From: Aldehydirespirator sp028819505
Lineage (GTDB): Bacteria > Actinomycetota > Acidimicrobiia > Acidimicrobiales > Aldehydirespiratoraceae
DNA: 64,000 bases
Assembly: GCA_965207755.1 (NCBI GenBank)
Contig: OZ242297.1
Location: forward strand, 3,472,001-3,536,000
Direction: 5' to 3'
Shown piece by piece: positions 56,401-64,000 of this stretch. A model generated the notes under the pieces. It saw nothing but the letters and a program-made list of their open reading frames with translations, was not told the origin of the DNA and did no database searches. The translations under genes were made by a program, and so were the position numbers. The stretch's first letter is position 1. Every line of letters starts with the position of its first letter.

Positions 56401-57284
56401 GAGCGGGCCTCCCAGTAGCGGCCCAGCAGGTTGAGCACCAGCACCGAGATGCCCAGCAGCACGCCGGGCAGGATGGTGAGCCACCACGCCACCGCCAGCA
56501 GGGGCCGGCCCTCGGAGATCAGCAGCCCCCAGGTGGTGTCGGGAGGCTGCACACCCACGCCCAGGAAGCTGAGACCGGCCTCCGAGAGCATCACGTGGCC
56601 GACCTCCACCACGCACAGCACCAGGATGCGGGGCGCCACGTTGGGCAGCAGATGGCGGCCGAGGATGGTCGTGGTGGAGCAGCCGGTGGCGATCGACGCC
56701 TCAATGAACGTCTCCTCCCGCAGCCGCAGGGCCTCGGCCCGCACCACCCGGGCGAAGATCGGCCACACCAGGCACGGCAGCACCAGGATGAGGATGATGA
56801 CGCTGGGCCCGAGCAGGCTGAGCAGCAGGATGGCCACCAGGAACATGGGCATGGCCGTCTGGGCCTCGCCGAGGCGCATCAGCAGACGGTCGGTTCGCCC
56901 TCCGAAGTAGCCGCCCAGCAGGCCGAACAGCACGCCCAGAGCCGCGCCGATCAGGGTGGCGGTCACCGCGATGAGCAGCGTGAGGCGGGTGCCGACCACC
57001 ATGCGGGAGAAGAGGTCCCGACCCAGGCTGTCTGTTCCCAGCAGGTGGACGCCCTCCGGGGAGGATTCGCCGGGCCCCAGCAGGCGGGACCTCAGGTTCT
57101 GGGCCTCATGGTCGTACGGGGCGAACACGTCGGGCACGATCGACGCCGCCACCAGCAGCAGCAGGAAGAGCGCCAGCAGGATCCAGCCCCGACTCCCCAA
57201 CCTGTCGACGAGCCGGCCCCAGGCGCGGCGCTGAGAGGTGCGCCCCGGATCGGTGCCTGCACGCTTGGCTACCGCGACGCCCAT
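56385..57284 (-). CDS. Peptide ABC transporter permease, OppC-like
   Basis: 299 residues. N-terminal cytoplasmic segment, one helix, then HLLGTDSLGRDLFSRMVVGTR and five helices with the EAA motif ASIATGCSTTTILGRHLLPN; late EAGLSFLGVGVQPPDTTWG is the OppC/DppC signature. ATG overlaps the oppB stop by one base (TGATG). Confidence 0.94.
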   Translation of the reverse strand: MGVAVAKRAGTDPGRTSQRRAWGRLVDRLGSRGWILLALFLLLLVAASIVPDVFAPYDHEAQNLRSRLLGPGESSPEGVHLLGTDSLGRDLFSRMVVGTRLTLLIAVTATLIGAALGVLFGLLGGYFGGRTDRLLMRLGEAQTAMPMFLVAILLLSLLGPSVIILILVLPCLVWPIFARVVRAEALRLREETFIEASIATGCSTTTILGRHLLPNVAPRILVLCVVEVGHVMLSEAGLSFLGVGVQPPDTTWGLLISEGRPLLAVAWWLTILPGVLLGISVLVLNLLGRYWEARSGAAG

Positions 57285-58255
57285 CAGCTCGCCGCGATCC
57301 TTCTGTCGATGAACTGGTAGCCCATGTCGATCAGGAGGTTGCTGAAGATCACGAAGGCGCCGGCGATGATCACCGCGGCCTGCAGCACGAAGAAGTCCTG
57401 GCGATGGGCGGCGTCGATGGTCAGCAGGCCGATCCCGGGCCAGGCGAACACGTACTCGATGGCGAACACCGCGCCGCCCCACATGCGCACGTACTCCCAG
57501 CCGACGATGGTGGCGGTGGTGACCCCGGTGTTGCGCACTACGTGGCGGCGCAGGATGTTCCACTCGGTGAGCCCCTTGCTGCGGGCCACGGTGACGTACG
57601 GCTTGGACATCTCCTCGAAGGTGGCCGAGCGCACAAGCTGGAAGATGCGTCCGCCGTGGACGATGCCCAGGGTGGCGGCGGGCAGAACGATGCTCGCCGT
57701 CTCGAACCGCCCCGAGGTGGGCAGCCAGCCGAGCTGCACCCCGAACATCAGGATCAGCAGCAACCCCAGCCAGAAGTTCGGCACCGACAGCGCGGTCACC
57801 GACGCCAGGTTCGAGGCCTTGTCGAAAGGCTTGCGGGCGCGAGCCCCGGCCAAGACCCCCGGAATGACCCCGAGCACCGCGGCCGCCCCTATCCCCACCA
57901 CCGTGAGGACGATGGTGGAGGGCAGCGCCTCGACGACCGCTTCGATGGCGGGCCGCTGCTGCCAGGTGGACTCCCCGAAGTCGAGGCGGGCCAACCCGGT
58001 GAGGTACTCCCAGTAGCGCTCGTGGACCGGGCGGTCCAGACCGAACTGGCGGTGGATCCTCTCGATGTGCTCGTCGTCGGCGTCCACCGGGGCGAACACC
58101 AGCGCCGGGTTCCCCACGACATGGGCCAGGAAGAAGATCACCGTCACCACGAGCAGCAGCACGATGACGCCGTCCCGCAGCCGCCGCAGCAGCAGACCGC
58201 GCAGCGACCCCTGCGACGGCGCCGATGCCGTCACTGTCGTCGTCTGCATACCCAT
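57284..58255 (-). CDS. Peptide ABC transporter permease, OppB-like
   Basis: 323 residues, six hydrophobic segments. FGLDRPVHERYWEYL, LDFGEST, LSVPNFWLGLLLIL and EAA-loop VARSKGLTEWNILRRHVVRN are typical of OppB/DppB. Forms the channel with OppC. Preceded by a 116-bp spacer with a strong hairpin after the binding-protein gene. Confidence 0.94.
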   Translation of the reverse strand: MGMQTTTVTASAPSQGSLRGLLLRRLRDGVIVLLLVVTVIFFLAHVVGNPALVFAPVDADDEHIERIHRQFGLDRPVHERYWEYLTGLARLDFGESTWQQRPAIEAVVEALPSTIVLTVVGIGAAAVLGVIPGVLAGARARKPFDKASNLASVTALSVPNFWLGLLLILMFGVQLGWLPTSGRFETASIVLPAATLGIVHGGRIFQLVRSATFEEMSKPYVTVARSKGLTEWNILRRHVVRNTGVTTATIVGWEYVRMWGGAVFAIEYVFAWPGIGLLTIDAAHRQDFFVLQAAVIIAGAFVIFSNLLIDMGYQFIDRRIAAS

Positions 58256-58286
58256 CTACACCTCTGGATGCTCAGCCCGGCCGGGG

Positions 58287-58320
58287 CCCGGCTCGGTCCG
58301 GATGGTCGGACCGAGCCGGG
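58287..58320 (-). terminator. Strong hairpin between binding-protein and permease genes
   Basis: Perfect 14-bp stem CCCGGCTCGGTCCG / CGGACCGAGCCGGG with loop GATGGT. In ABC operons such hairpins often stabilise the binding-protein mRNA and reduce downstream transcription. A 15-bp tandem repeat (58347-58376) overlaps the binding-protein stop next to it. Confidence 0.75.
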
Positions 58321-58371
58321 CCGGCAGGTCTACAGCAATGCGCCTGGCTCGCTGGTCTAGTGCTCGCTGGT

Positions 58372-60174
58372 CTAGTTGAGAGCCATCTCGGCCACGAGGT
58401 ACTCGTCGTCGAGCCGGGGCTCCCATTCGAGACGCTCCGTCGCGCCGTAGATCAGGTCCTGCTGAAGCAGGTAGATGGCGTGGGGGTTCTCATGGAGCCG
58501 GGCCCAGGCCCTCTGGTAGAGGATGTCGCGAAGGGCCTGGTCGGTCGTGGATCCGGCCTGCTCGAACTGCGCCGTCACGTACTCGTCGCAGAGCTTGGAG
58601 GACGAGCCGTCGCAGGTGACGTGGCTGCGGGTGCGGGCCCCGTCGAACCACTCGTTCGAGTTCCAGCCGTAGCGCAGGTCATAGGCGCCGGGCTGGTCGC
58701 CCTTGATCCGGCTCCCGGCCCGGAAGCGGGTCCACTCAGCCAGCCGCACCTCGGCATCGAAGCCGACGTCGTTCAGTGCGGTGGCCACAGCCTGCGCAGT
58801 CTCCACGCCGCGCAGGTAGCGGCCGATCGGCGCGTAGATCTCGACCTGCAGCGGGTTGTCCTCGTTCCAGCCGTGCTCGGCCATGAGTTCGCGCGCCCGG
58901 TCCGGGTCGTGGGGGAACGGGCCGATGTCGGCGTTGAAGCCGAGCATGCCCGGCGACAGGTGCTGGGCGTTGTTGGGAGCGGCGAAGCCCTCGTACAGCG
59001 TCTCGGCGATCAGGTTCTTGTCCACGGCCAGGTTCATGGCGACGCGGACCTCGGGCGGAGCGAGCTCGGGCCGCAGTGCGTTGATCGTCATGTAGCTGTA
59101 CTCGGTGGCGGGCACGCTGAGCGCCTGGGGCACCAGGTCGACCTGCTCGGGCAGGATGTCGAGCACCAGGTCGACCTCGCCGGCCTGCAGGGCGGCCAGC
59201 GACGTCTGCTTGTCGGGAATGAACCGCACCGTGAACGCGTCGATCGACGGGGCGTCGCCCCAGTAGCCGGGGTTGCGCACCGCGGTGATCTGCTGGCCGC
59301 GGTCCCAGGACTCGAGCATGTACGGACCGGTCCCCACCGGGTTCTCGCCCACCGTCTCGGCCGAGCCGGGCGCGATGACCGGAAGCTGCGCGATCTGCAG
59401 CGGCAGGGTGGCGTTGATCCCGTCGGTGTGGATGTCGACGGTGTAGGCATCGACCGCCTCCGCGGCGGTGATCCCCCGGATGTAGGAGTCCCGCTGGGTC
59501 GAGTAGTCCGGGTCCAGCATGCGGTTCAGGCTGTCGGCCACGGCCTGGGCATCGAGGTCCTGCCCGTCGTGGAAGGTCACGCCCTCACGCACGGTGAAAC
59601 GCCAGGTGTCGTCGTCCACCACCTCGGGCCAGCCGGTGGCCAGCACCGGGACCAGTGCCGTCGAGGCGTCCCGCCCGAGCAGCGACTCGAACAGGTTGGC
59701 GGTCACCACCCGGGAGCTGCGGTCGTTGACGGCCTGCGGGTCGAGCGTCGACGGCTCGGTGGTGACGCCGATGACGACCCTTCCGGGATCCCCGGTCGGG
59801 GCCGCCGCCTCCTCCTCTCCCATGTCCTGCTCGGCAGCCGCCTCGGCGGCGGACGCTCTCGACTCGGCCTCGGCCAGGGCCGCCTCGGCGGCCGCGGCCT
59901 CCGCCCGGGCCGCCTCCAGAGCCGCCTCGGCCTCGGCCATCTGCTCCGCGCTGGCGGCCGCGGCGGCCGCTTCAGCCTCGGCCAGGGCCGCCTCGGCGGC
60001 GGCGGCGGCCGCGGCGGCCGCTTCAGCCTCGGCTCGGGCCGCCTCGACGGCGGCCGTGTCGGCCCCCGGCGCGGCGGATGAGTCCGCCTCGTCGTCGCCG
60101 CATCCCGCGGCTACCAGCGCGAGCACGAAGAGCGCCGCGAGCGGCACCCTCATTCGTTGCCAGATGTGTCTCAT
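58372..60174 (-). CDS. Family 5 solute-binding lipoprotein with Ala-rich stalk
   Basis: 600 residues from the ATG at 60174, which follows GGAGG. Lipobox VLALVAAGCGDD, then about 95 residues of Ala/Glu (coiled-coil-like stalk, residues 35-125), then an SBP_bac_5 domain: VIGVTTEPSTLDPQAV, WRFTVREGVTFHDGQ, NPVGTGPYMLESW, SPGMLGFNADIGP. Captures peptides or amides for OppBCDF. First gene of a ten-gene leftward operon ending with DUF2848. Confidence 0.93.
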   Translation of the reverse strand: MRHIWQRMRVPLAALFVLALVAAGCGDDEADSSAAPGADTAAVEAARAEAEAAAAAAAAAEAALAEAEAAAAAASAEQMAEAEAALEAARAEAAAAEAALAEAESRASAAEAAAEQDMGEEEAAAPTGDPGRVVIGVTTEPSTLDPQAVNDRSSRVVTANLFESLLGRDASTALVPVLATGWPEVVDDDTWRFTVREGVTFHDGQDLDAQAVADSLNRMLDPDYSTQRDSYIRGITAAEAVDAYTVDIHTDGINATLPLQIAQLPVIAPGSAETVGENPVGTGPYMLESWDRGQQITAVRNPGYWGDAPSIDAFTVRFIPDKQTSLAALQAGEVDLVLDILPEQVDLVPQALSVPATEYSYMTINALRPELAPPEVRVAMNLAVDKNLIAETLYEGFAAPNNAQHLSPGMLGFNADIGPFPHDPDRARELMAEHGWNEDNPLQVEIYAPIGRYLRGVETAQAVATALNDVGFDAEVRLAEWTRFRAGSRIKGDQPGAYDLRYGWNSNEWFDGARTRSHVTCDGSSSKLCDEYVTAQFEQAGSTTDQALRDILYQRAWARLHENPHAIYLLQQDLIYGATERLEWEPRLDDEYLVAEMALN

Positions 60175-60215
60175 GTTGCTGTTTCCTCCTTTGCAGGGAA
60201 CTGAATCCATCGGAT

Positions 60216-60623
60216 CTAGCTGCCTTTGGAACCGTGGAACTGGTCCGCGGCCGCGGCCGCGATCTCGTGGTCTATCTGGGGCGAGCCCCCGCCCACACCG
60301 ATGGCGCCCACGCAGACGCCGTCGGAGAACAGAGGCACACCGCCGGGATTGACGGTGACCCCTCCAGGGATGATCTCCACGAGACTGGTGCCGAACAGGG
60401 GCCGGTCGGCCCACTGCGCGACGAGATCCTTGGTGGGCTTGGCGAAGGCGGCCGCCAGCCGGGCCTTGCCCATGGCCATGTAGGGCCCGTGCCAGCGCTT
60501 GCCCCGCACGACCACCAGGGGGTGGCCGGCGCCGTCGTGCACGGCCACGGTGGCGTTGATGCCCCGTTCGGCCCCGATGGCCCGGGCCTGCTGCACGAGC
60601 TCGAGCGCCTGCTCAACGTCCAT
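60216..60623 (-). CDS. GlcG/HbpS-like protein
   Basis: 135 residues; VQQARAIGAERGINATVAVHDGAGHPL, FSDGVCVGAIGVGGGSPQIDHEIAAAA, the GlcG/HbpS (DUF336) fold. Homologues bind haem or accompany glycolate, diol or aromatic catabolism genes. Overlaps the amidohydrolase end by 11 nt. Confidence 0.9.
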   Translation of the reverse strand: MDVEQALELVQQARAIGAERGINATVAVHDGAGHPLVVVRGKRWHGPYMAMGKARLAAAFAKPTKDLVAQWADRPLFGTSLVEIIPGGVTVNPGGVPLFSDGVCVGAIGVGGGSPQIDHEIAAAAADQFHGSKGS

Positions 60624-61878
60624 TGCTGTGCCGTCCGTCCTCGCCGGGCCGTCCGTCCTCGCCGGGCCCGCCGTCCCAGGGGACCGACAGCAGCCGCAGG
60701 TATCGGGCCGCGTTGTCTGCCATCAGCTTGCGCAGGGCTTCCTCGCCGATCACGGAGCCCCATGAGATCACGTTGTCGGTGCTGTTCGGGTAGTAGCACT
60801 CGGGATGGGGGAAGTCCGACTCGTACATGAGCACGCCGTCGCCGAGGATGTCGATGACCGCCTTGGTCATCTCGGGACCCTCGTGCTGCTCGATGGCGCA
60901 GAACACGCGGCCCATCTGCACGTACTCCAACGGGGTGTGCTTCAGGTCGGCGGGCACGGCGCCCTTGACGTAGTCGATCTGGCTGGTGAGGCGGATGATC
61001 CAGTGCGGCAGCCAGCCGTGGCCGGTCTCCACGGTGGCCACCCGCAGATTCGGGTACCGGTCCAGCATCCCCGACACCAGCACGTAGGCCATGAGCCTCT
61101 GGGCCCCCCAGACGTGTGCGGCGGTGCGGGCCACGGCCACGTTGCCCCAGATGTCGCGGTAGCCGGGGAAGTAGGGGGCCTCGTAGAAGAAGCTGTGGTG
61201 CATGATGGGCAGGTCGGCCTCGTCCATCGCCTGCCAGATCGGCTCCAGGTCGGGATCGTCCACCGGCAGACCCTCGGGCAGCACCGGCCACACTGCGGCC
61301 AGCCACTCCTCGCTGGCGTGCTCGCGGATCGTGCCGGCGGCCCATCCGGGATCGGCGCCCGGCGCGAGCAGCAGTCCCTTGAGACGGCGCGGGTCGGCCG
61401 AGCAGTAGTCGGCCATGTAGCGGTGGTAGGAGCGGTACATGGCCTTGGCCAGGCTCAGGTCCAGCGCGGTGCTGCCCGGCGCCCAAGTGCCCGGGATGAT
61501 GAAGTTGATGTCCACCCCTTCGACGTCCATGTTGGCCAGGCGGCCCTCGGAGTTGGTGTGCTGGATGCCGTCGGCGATGGGCTTGATCGCCAGGTTCTCG
61601 ACCCGGCCCTCGAGGGCCCCCTTGGCGCCCGCGCCCCGGGTGTCGACGTCGGTGTCGGGCTTGTGCCCCGCCACCCGGTTGTAGGGCTGGGGGTTGACCC
61701 GGACCACGCCGTAGGGCTGGGTGGGATGGCCCCGGCCCGCGGTCGGCTTCGTCACCCGGACGTACGGGGTCAGCTCGTCGGCCCGGTCCTTGAGCTCGCG
61801 GTCGCCGTAGTCGACGAGCACCTCGACGGATGGGGTGACGTGAGTGTCGGCGTCGATCACCCGGTATCCCTGTCTCAT
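60613..61878 (-). CDS. Amidohydrolase-2 family (ACMSD-like) hydrolase/decarboxylase
   Basis: 421 residues. Metal ligands DADTH near the N-terminus, IMHHSF, ETGHGWLPHW and SDFPHPE, as in ACMSD, gamma-resorcylate and related decarboxylases. Acts on an aromatic or amide substrate with Zn or Mn. Sits next to ubiD. Start ATG overlaps the regulator stop (ATGA). The tail has a short tandem repeat (PGEDGRPGEDGR). Confidence 0.9.
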   Translation of the reverse strand: MRQGYRVIDADTHVTPSVEVLVDYGDRELKDRADELTPYVRVTKPTAGRGHPTQPYGVVRVNPQPYNRVAGHKPDTDVDTRGAGAKGALEGRVENLAIKPIADGIQHTNSEGRLANMDVEGVDINFIIPGTWAPGSTALDLSLAKAMYRSYHRYMADYCSADPRRLKGLLLAPGADPGWAAGTIREHASEEWLAAVWPVLPEGLPVDDPDLEPIWQAMDEADLPIMHHSFFYEAPYFPGYRDIWGNVAVARTAAHVWGAQRLMAYVLVSGMLDRYPNLRVATVETGHGWLPHWIIRLTSQIDYVKGAVPADLKHTPLEYVQMGRVFCAIEQHEGPEMTKAVIDILGDGVLMYESDFPHPECYYPNSTDNVISWGSVIGEEALRKLMADNAARYLRLLSVPWDGGPGEDGRPGEDGRHSNGR

Positions 61879-62816
61879 GGCTTCCTCTCTGTCTCCTCGG
61901 CTCCGGAGGTGGTAGGGGACGGTTCCGGCGGCGGATCCTCGGCCGCGTCGACGGTCTCGTGCATCACGGCGGAGCCCTCGTAGGCCACATCGACAGTCTC
62001 ATGCATAGCGGCGGTGCCCTCGTGGGCCACATCGACAGTCTCATGCATAGCGGCGGGGCCCTCGTGCGCCACGTCGACAGTCTCATGCATAGCGGCGGGG
62101 CCCTCGTGCGCCACATCGACAGTCTCATGCATCACGGCCAGGAGGCTCTGCTCTACCTGTTGCAGATGGCGCCGCATCTGCTCGCGGGCCAGATCGGCGT
62201 CCTGGCGGGCTATGGCATCGTGAATCTGCAGGTGGCCCTCGTAGCCCGAGCCCACCCGGTGGCGCTGTTCGGGGGCGCGGGTGAACACCCGCCAGAAGGC
62301 GGGCTTGCGGAAGAAGAGCCCGATGCCGGCCTCATAGAGCTCAGCCAGGACGGTGTTCTGGGACGCTCGCACCACCGCGCAGTGGAAGCTGCGGTCGGCG
62401 GTGTGGTACTGGGCCTCGTCGCGGGTGTCCATGCGTCCGAGGCACGCGGCGATCTCGGCGAGGTCGTCGGTGGTGCGGTTGGCCGCGGCCAGGCCGGCCG
62501 CGTGGATCTCCAGCAGTTTGCGCACGTCGAACACCTGCTGGACGGAGGCGTCGGAGGCCCTGGCCGCGAGGTCGAGCATCCGGGGGCTGATGTCGGTGGG
62601 GTGCTGCACGATCAGCCGGCCCGACTCGCGGGCCAGGAAACCGGACGACACCAGGCCCTGGAGCGCCTCGCGCACCGTGGTGCGGCCCACACCGAACACC
62701 TCCCGCAGCTCGCGCTCCGACGGCATCACGGCGCCCGGCGCCAGGCGACCCGACAGCATCTGGCGCTTGAGCTGCTCCTGAAGCCGGTCGGCGAGCGTCT
62801 CGCGGCTGAGCTTCAT
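61875..62816 (-). CDS. FadR-type GntR regulator with 14-residue tandem-repeat tail
   Basis: 313 residues from the ATG at 62816. Winged helix (LKRQMLSGRLAPGAVMPSERELREVFGVGRTTVREALQ split across two helices) and FCD domain ending LREQMRRHLQQVEQSL. After residue about 230 come 4.5 units of MHETVDVAHEGPAA (42 bp each), then a Pro/Glu tail; family members normally end before this. It probably controls the adjoining ubiD/amidohydrolase genes. The repeat makes the tail length prone to change in steps of 14 residues. Confidence 0.9.
   Translation of the reverse strand: MKLSRETLADRLQEQLKRQMLSGRLAPGAVMPSERELREVFGVGRTTVREALQGLVSSGFLARESGRLIVQHPTDISPRMLDLAARASDASVQQVFDVRKLLEIHAAGLAAANRTTDDLAEIAACLGRMDTRDEAQYHTADRSFHCAVVRASQNTVLAELYEAGIGLFFRKPAFWRVFTRAPEQRHRVGSGYEGHLQIHDAIARQDADLAREQMRRHLQQVEQSLLAVMHETVDVAHEGPAAMHETVDVAHEGPAAMHETVDVAHEGTAAMHETVDVAYEGSAVMHETVDAAEDPPPEPSPTTSGAEETERKP
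61945..62132. repeat. 42-bp in-frame tandem repeat (4.5 units) in regulator gene
   Basis: Units share CATCGACAGTCTCATGCAT with about 95 percent identity and preserve frame. They encode an acidic His-containing repeat at the C-terminus of the GntR protein. Confidence 0.95.
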
Positions 62817-62819
62817 GCG

Positions 62820-62930
62820 TGTTTCCCGCTCTTGTTCGCTTCGCTCACGGGCCGCTCGGGCCACGGCCTCGCTCGATGTCTCGTGGAACGTCCCATGACT
62901 CGCCTCATCCGCTCGGCCTCTGGCTTCCCA
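62820..62930. repeat. Dispersed intergenic repeat copy between regulator and ubiD
   Basis: TTTCCCGCTCTTGTTCGCTTCGCTCACGGGCCGCTCGGGCC region followed by CTCATCCGCTCGGCCTCTGG, the latter forming the end of the ubiD gene, just as the 31644 copy forms the end of the SGNH hydrolase gene. Confidence 0.75.
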
Positions 62931-64000
62931 ACCAACTCAGCACCGTGGCTCCTGTGTAGGCCGCGTCGAGCTCGTCGCCGGGGGGCGCCGCGAACGAGAT
63001 GCGCTCGAAGTCGGCCCGGCTCTCGAAGGGCACCGAGGCGTCCAGGATGGCCTTCGTGCCCACCCCGGCCCGCGATGTGCGCACGTACTCGTGGCCCCGC
63101 ATGCCGGGCAGGACCACCAGATCGGACGCGGCGTCGAAGCGGGTGGCCAGCGCGTAGGCCACGTCGTCGGGATCGTGCAGATCGATGTCGTCGTCGACCA
63201 GCACGATCATGTTGAGATCCTTGAGGGCCCCGAACGCGGCCAGCGCGGCGTTGCGGCCCATGCCGTCATCGCGCCCGGACCGCTTCGACAGCGCCATAAC
63301 CAGATGGAACCGGTGCAGTCCTCCCGGCGGCATGCACACGTCGCTCACGATCGGGGTCACCGGCCGGACCGCCTCCAGCGCGGCCACCTCCAGCACGTGC
63401 TTGCGCAGCACGACCGTCTCGCGGCCGGCGCCGTTGATGGCGTGGTAGACGGGCTCGTCGCGGGCCGTGACCGCGGTCACGTGCATCGTCGGGGCCGGGC
63501 CGGCGGGCGAGGCATAGCCGACGAACTCGCCGAAGGGGCCTTCGGTGACGCTGTCGCCGGCCCGGATCACACCCTCCAGCACGATCTCGGTGTGGGCGGG
63601 AACGTCCACGTCCTGCGACACGCCGGGCGCCACCGGCAGGGGCGCGCCGCGGCAGCCCCCCGCCGCGCACAGTTCGTCGCGGCTCTCAGGCATGAGCGCC
63701 CCCATGGTCGAGGCGGCGTAGATCAGGGCCACGTCGGTGCCGATGCAGACGGCCACCGGCAGGTCCCGGCCCAACTCGGCGGCGTGGTCGAGGGCCCGGC
63801 CGAGATGGCGTCCATGGTCGATCTTGACCGCGACGGTGTCGGGGCCGGCGAGCTGGAGCCGGTGGAAGGACGCGTTGCGCACGCCGGTGAGCGGATCCCG
63901 CACGATGAGCACGCCGGCGGTGACGAAGCGGCCCCCGTCGCCCGGGGCGTGCTTGAGCACGGGAAGCTGCGCCCCCAGGTCGATCTCGCCCGAGCGCCAC
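62905..64000 (-). CDS. ubiD: UbiD-family prenyl-FMN decarboxylase, N-terminus beyond window
   Basis: 365 residues visible; about 100 N-terminal residues lie outside the window. Family strings LPVLKHAPGDGGRFVTAG, NASFHRLQLAG, VAVCIGTDVALIYAAS, EIVLEGVI, EGPFGEFVGYASP and VVLVDDDIDLHD-type ELDA. The E-R-E catalytic network region (EGPFGEF) is present. UbiD enzymes remove or add CO2 on aromatic or unsaturated acids using prenylated FMN. With the amidohydrolase and GlcG-like genes this points to aromatic acid metabolism. Confidence 0.94.
   Translation of the reverse strand, partial: WRSGEIDLGAQLPVLKHAPGDGGRFVTAGVLIVRDPLTGVRNASFHRLQLAGPDTVAVKIDHGRHLGRALDHAAELGRDLPVAVCIGTDVALIYAASTMGALMPESRDELCAAGGCRGAPLPVAPGVSQDVDVPAHTEIVLEGVIRAGDSVTEGPFGEFVGYASPAGPAPTMHVTAVTARDEPVYHAINGAGRETVVLRKHVLEVAALEAVRPVTPIVSDVCMPPGGLHRFHLVMALSKRSGRDDGMGRNAALAAFGALKDLNMIVLVDDDIDLHDPDDVAYALATRFDAASDLVVLPGMRGHEYVRTSRAGVGTKAILDASVPFESRADFERISFAAPPGDELDAAYTGATVLSWLGSQRPSG

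Noticed and set aside
53926..56418. 830-codon rightward open frame
   Set aside because: Antisense shadow of the two Opp ATPase genes; no domain motifs.

Overview
The window is very GC-rich, gene-dense DNA from an actinobacterium. A WhiB-type iron-sulfur regulator (39394-39663), an F420-type luciferase-like oxidoreductase, GTG/TTG starts, and many genes with a TAnnnT -10 box only 6-10 nt before the start codon (leaderless transcription) support this. An uncultured Acidimicrobiia-like lineage would fit, but that is inference; no 16S or other phylogenetic marker lies here.

Layout. 1-5.0 kb: a peptide-type solute-binding lipoprotein (cut by the window edge), an aldehyde dehydrogenase, an MFS exporter/importer and a GntR/FCD regulator, with GTATAC palindromes in the two control regions. 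5.06-5.66 kb: a VapBC-type toxin-antitoxin pair. 5.7-14.8 kb: a leftward defence operon made of two small unknown genes, a giant Eco57I/PglX-like adenine methyltransferase, an inserted RelBE-type pair and a PLD-SNF2 helicase. The methyltransferase is interrupted by three simple-sequence tracts, (GA)16, about 19 units of GGTC, and C14. Downstream coding modules are present as frame-staggered tandem copies. This is the most unusual locus in the window. 15.3-20.9 kb: a PotABC-like polyamine-type ABC transporter with two tandem PotD paralogues. 21.0-29.98 kb: VapBC, crotonase, OsmC, a fused 2Fe-2S/molybdopterin mini-subunit, two genes truncated at one junction, a YbdK-like ligase, an uncharacterised lower-GC gene, and divergent erpA and mrp (Fe-S cluster biogenesis).

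30-41.5 kb: a membrane-anchored Ala-rich coiled-coil protein, an SLH-domain SGNH hydrolase, a luciferase-like oxidoreductase, a nitroreductase-SRPBCC fusion, FxsA, selA-selB (selenocysteine incorporation), WhiB, NfeD and a STAS protein. 41.9-48.0 kb: a receiver protein, tRNA-Pro(CGG), then an island with Vsr, a NaeI-type methyltransferase and NaeI-type restriction enzyme and a nuclease-like gene. The island is bounded by an 11-bp duplication of the tRNA 3' end and by a remnant and an intact copy of a DUF4143 ATPase; a broken vapC and scrap gene fragments follow. 49.6-64 kb: a leftward catabolic block. It holds a UbiD decarboxylase (cut by the edge), a FadR-type regulator with a 14-residue tandem-repeat tail, an ACMSD-type amidohydrolase and a GlcG-like protein. 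It continues with a complete peptide ABC importer (binding protein, OppBCDF), RidA, gamma-glutamyltransferase, an M24 hydrolase, a cupin and a DUF2848 protein. Together these look like uptake and stepwise breakdown of a gamma-glutamyl or amide-linked, possibly aromatic, substrate.

A theme across the window is local tandem duplication over gene starts and ends (units of 15, 36, 42, 60, 71, 74 and 165 bp), plus a dispersed intergenic repeat of roughly 45-100 bp. Combined with the microsatellites, this suggests a replication or repair background that readily creates slippage and tandem duplications.
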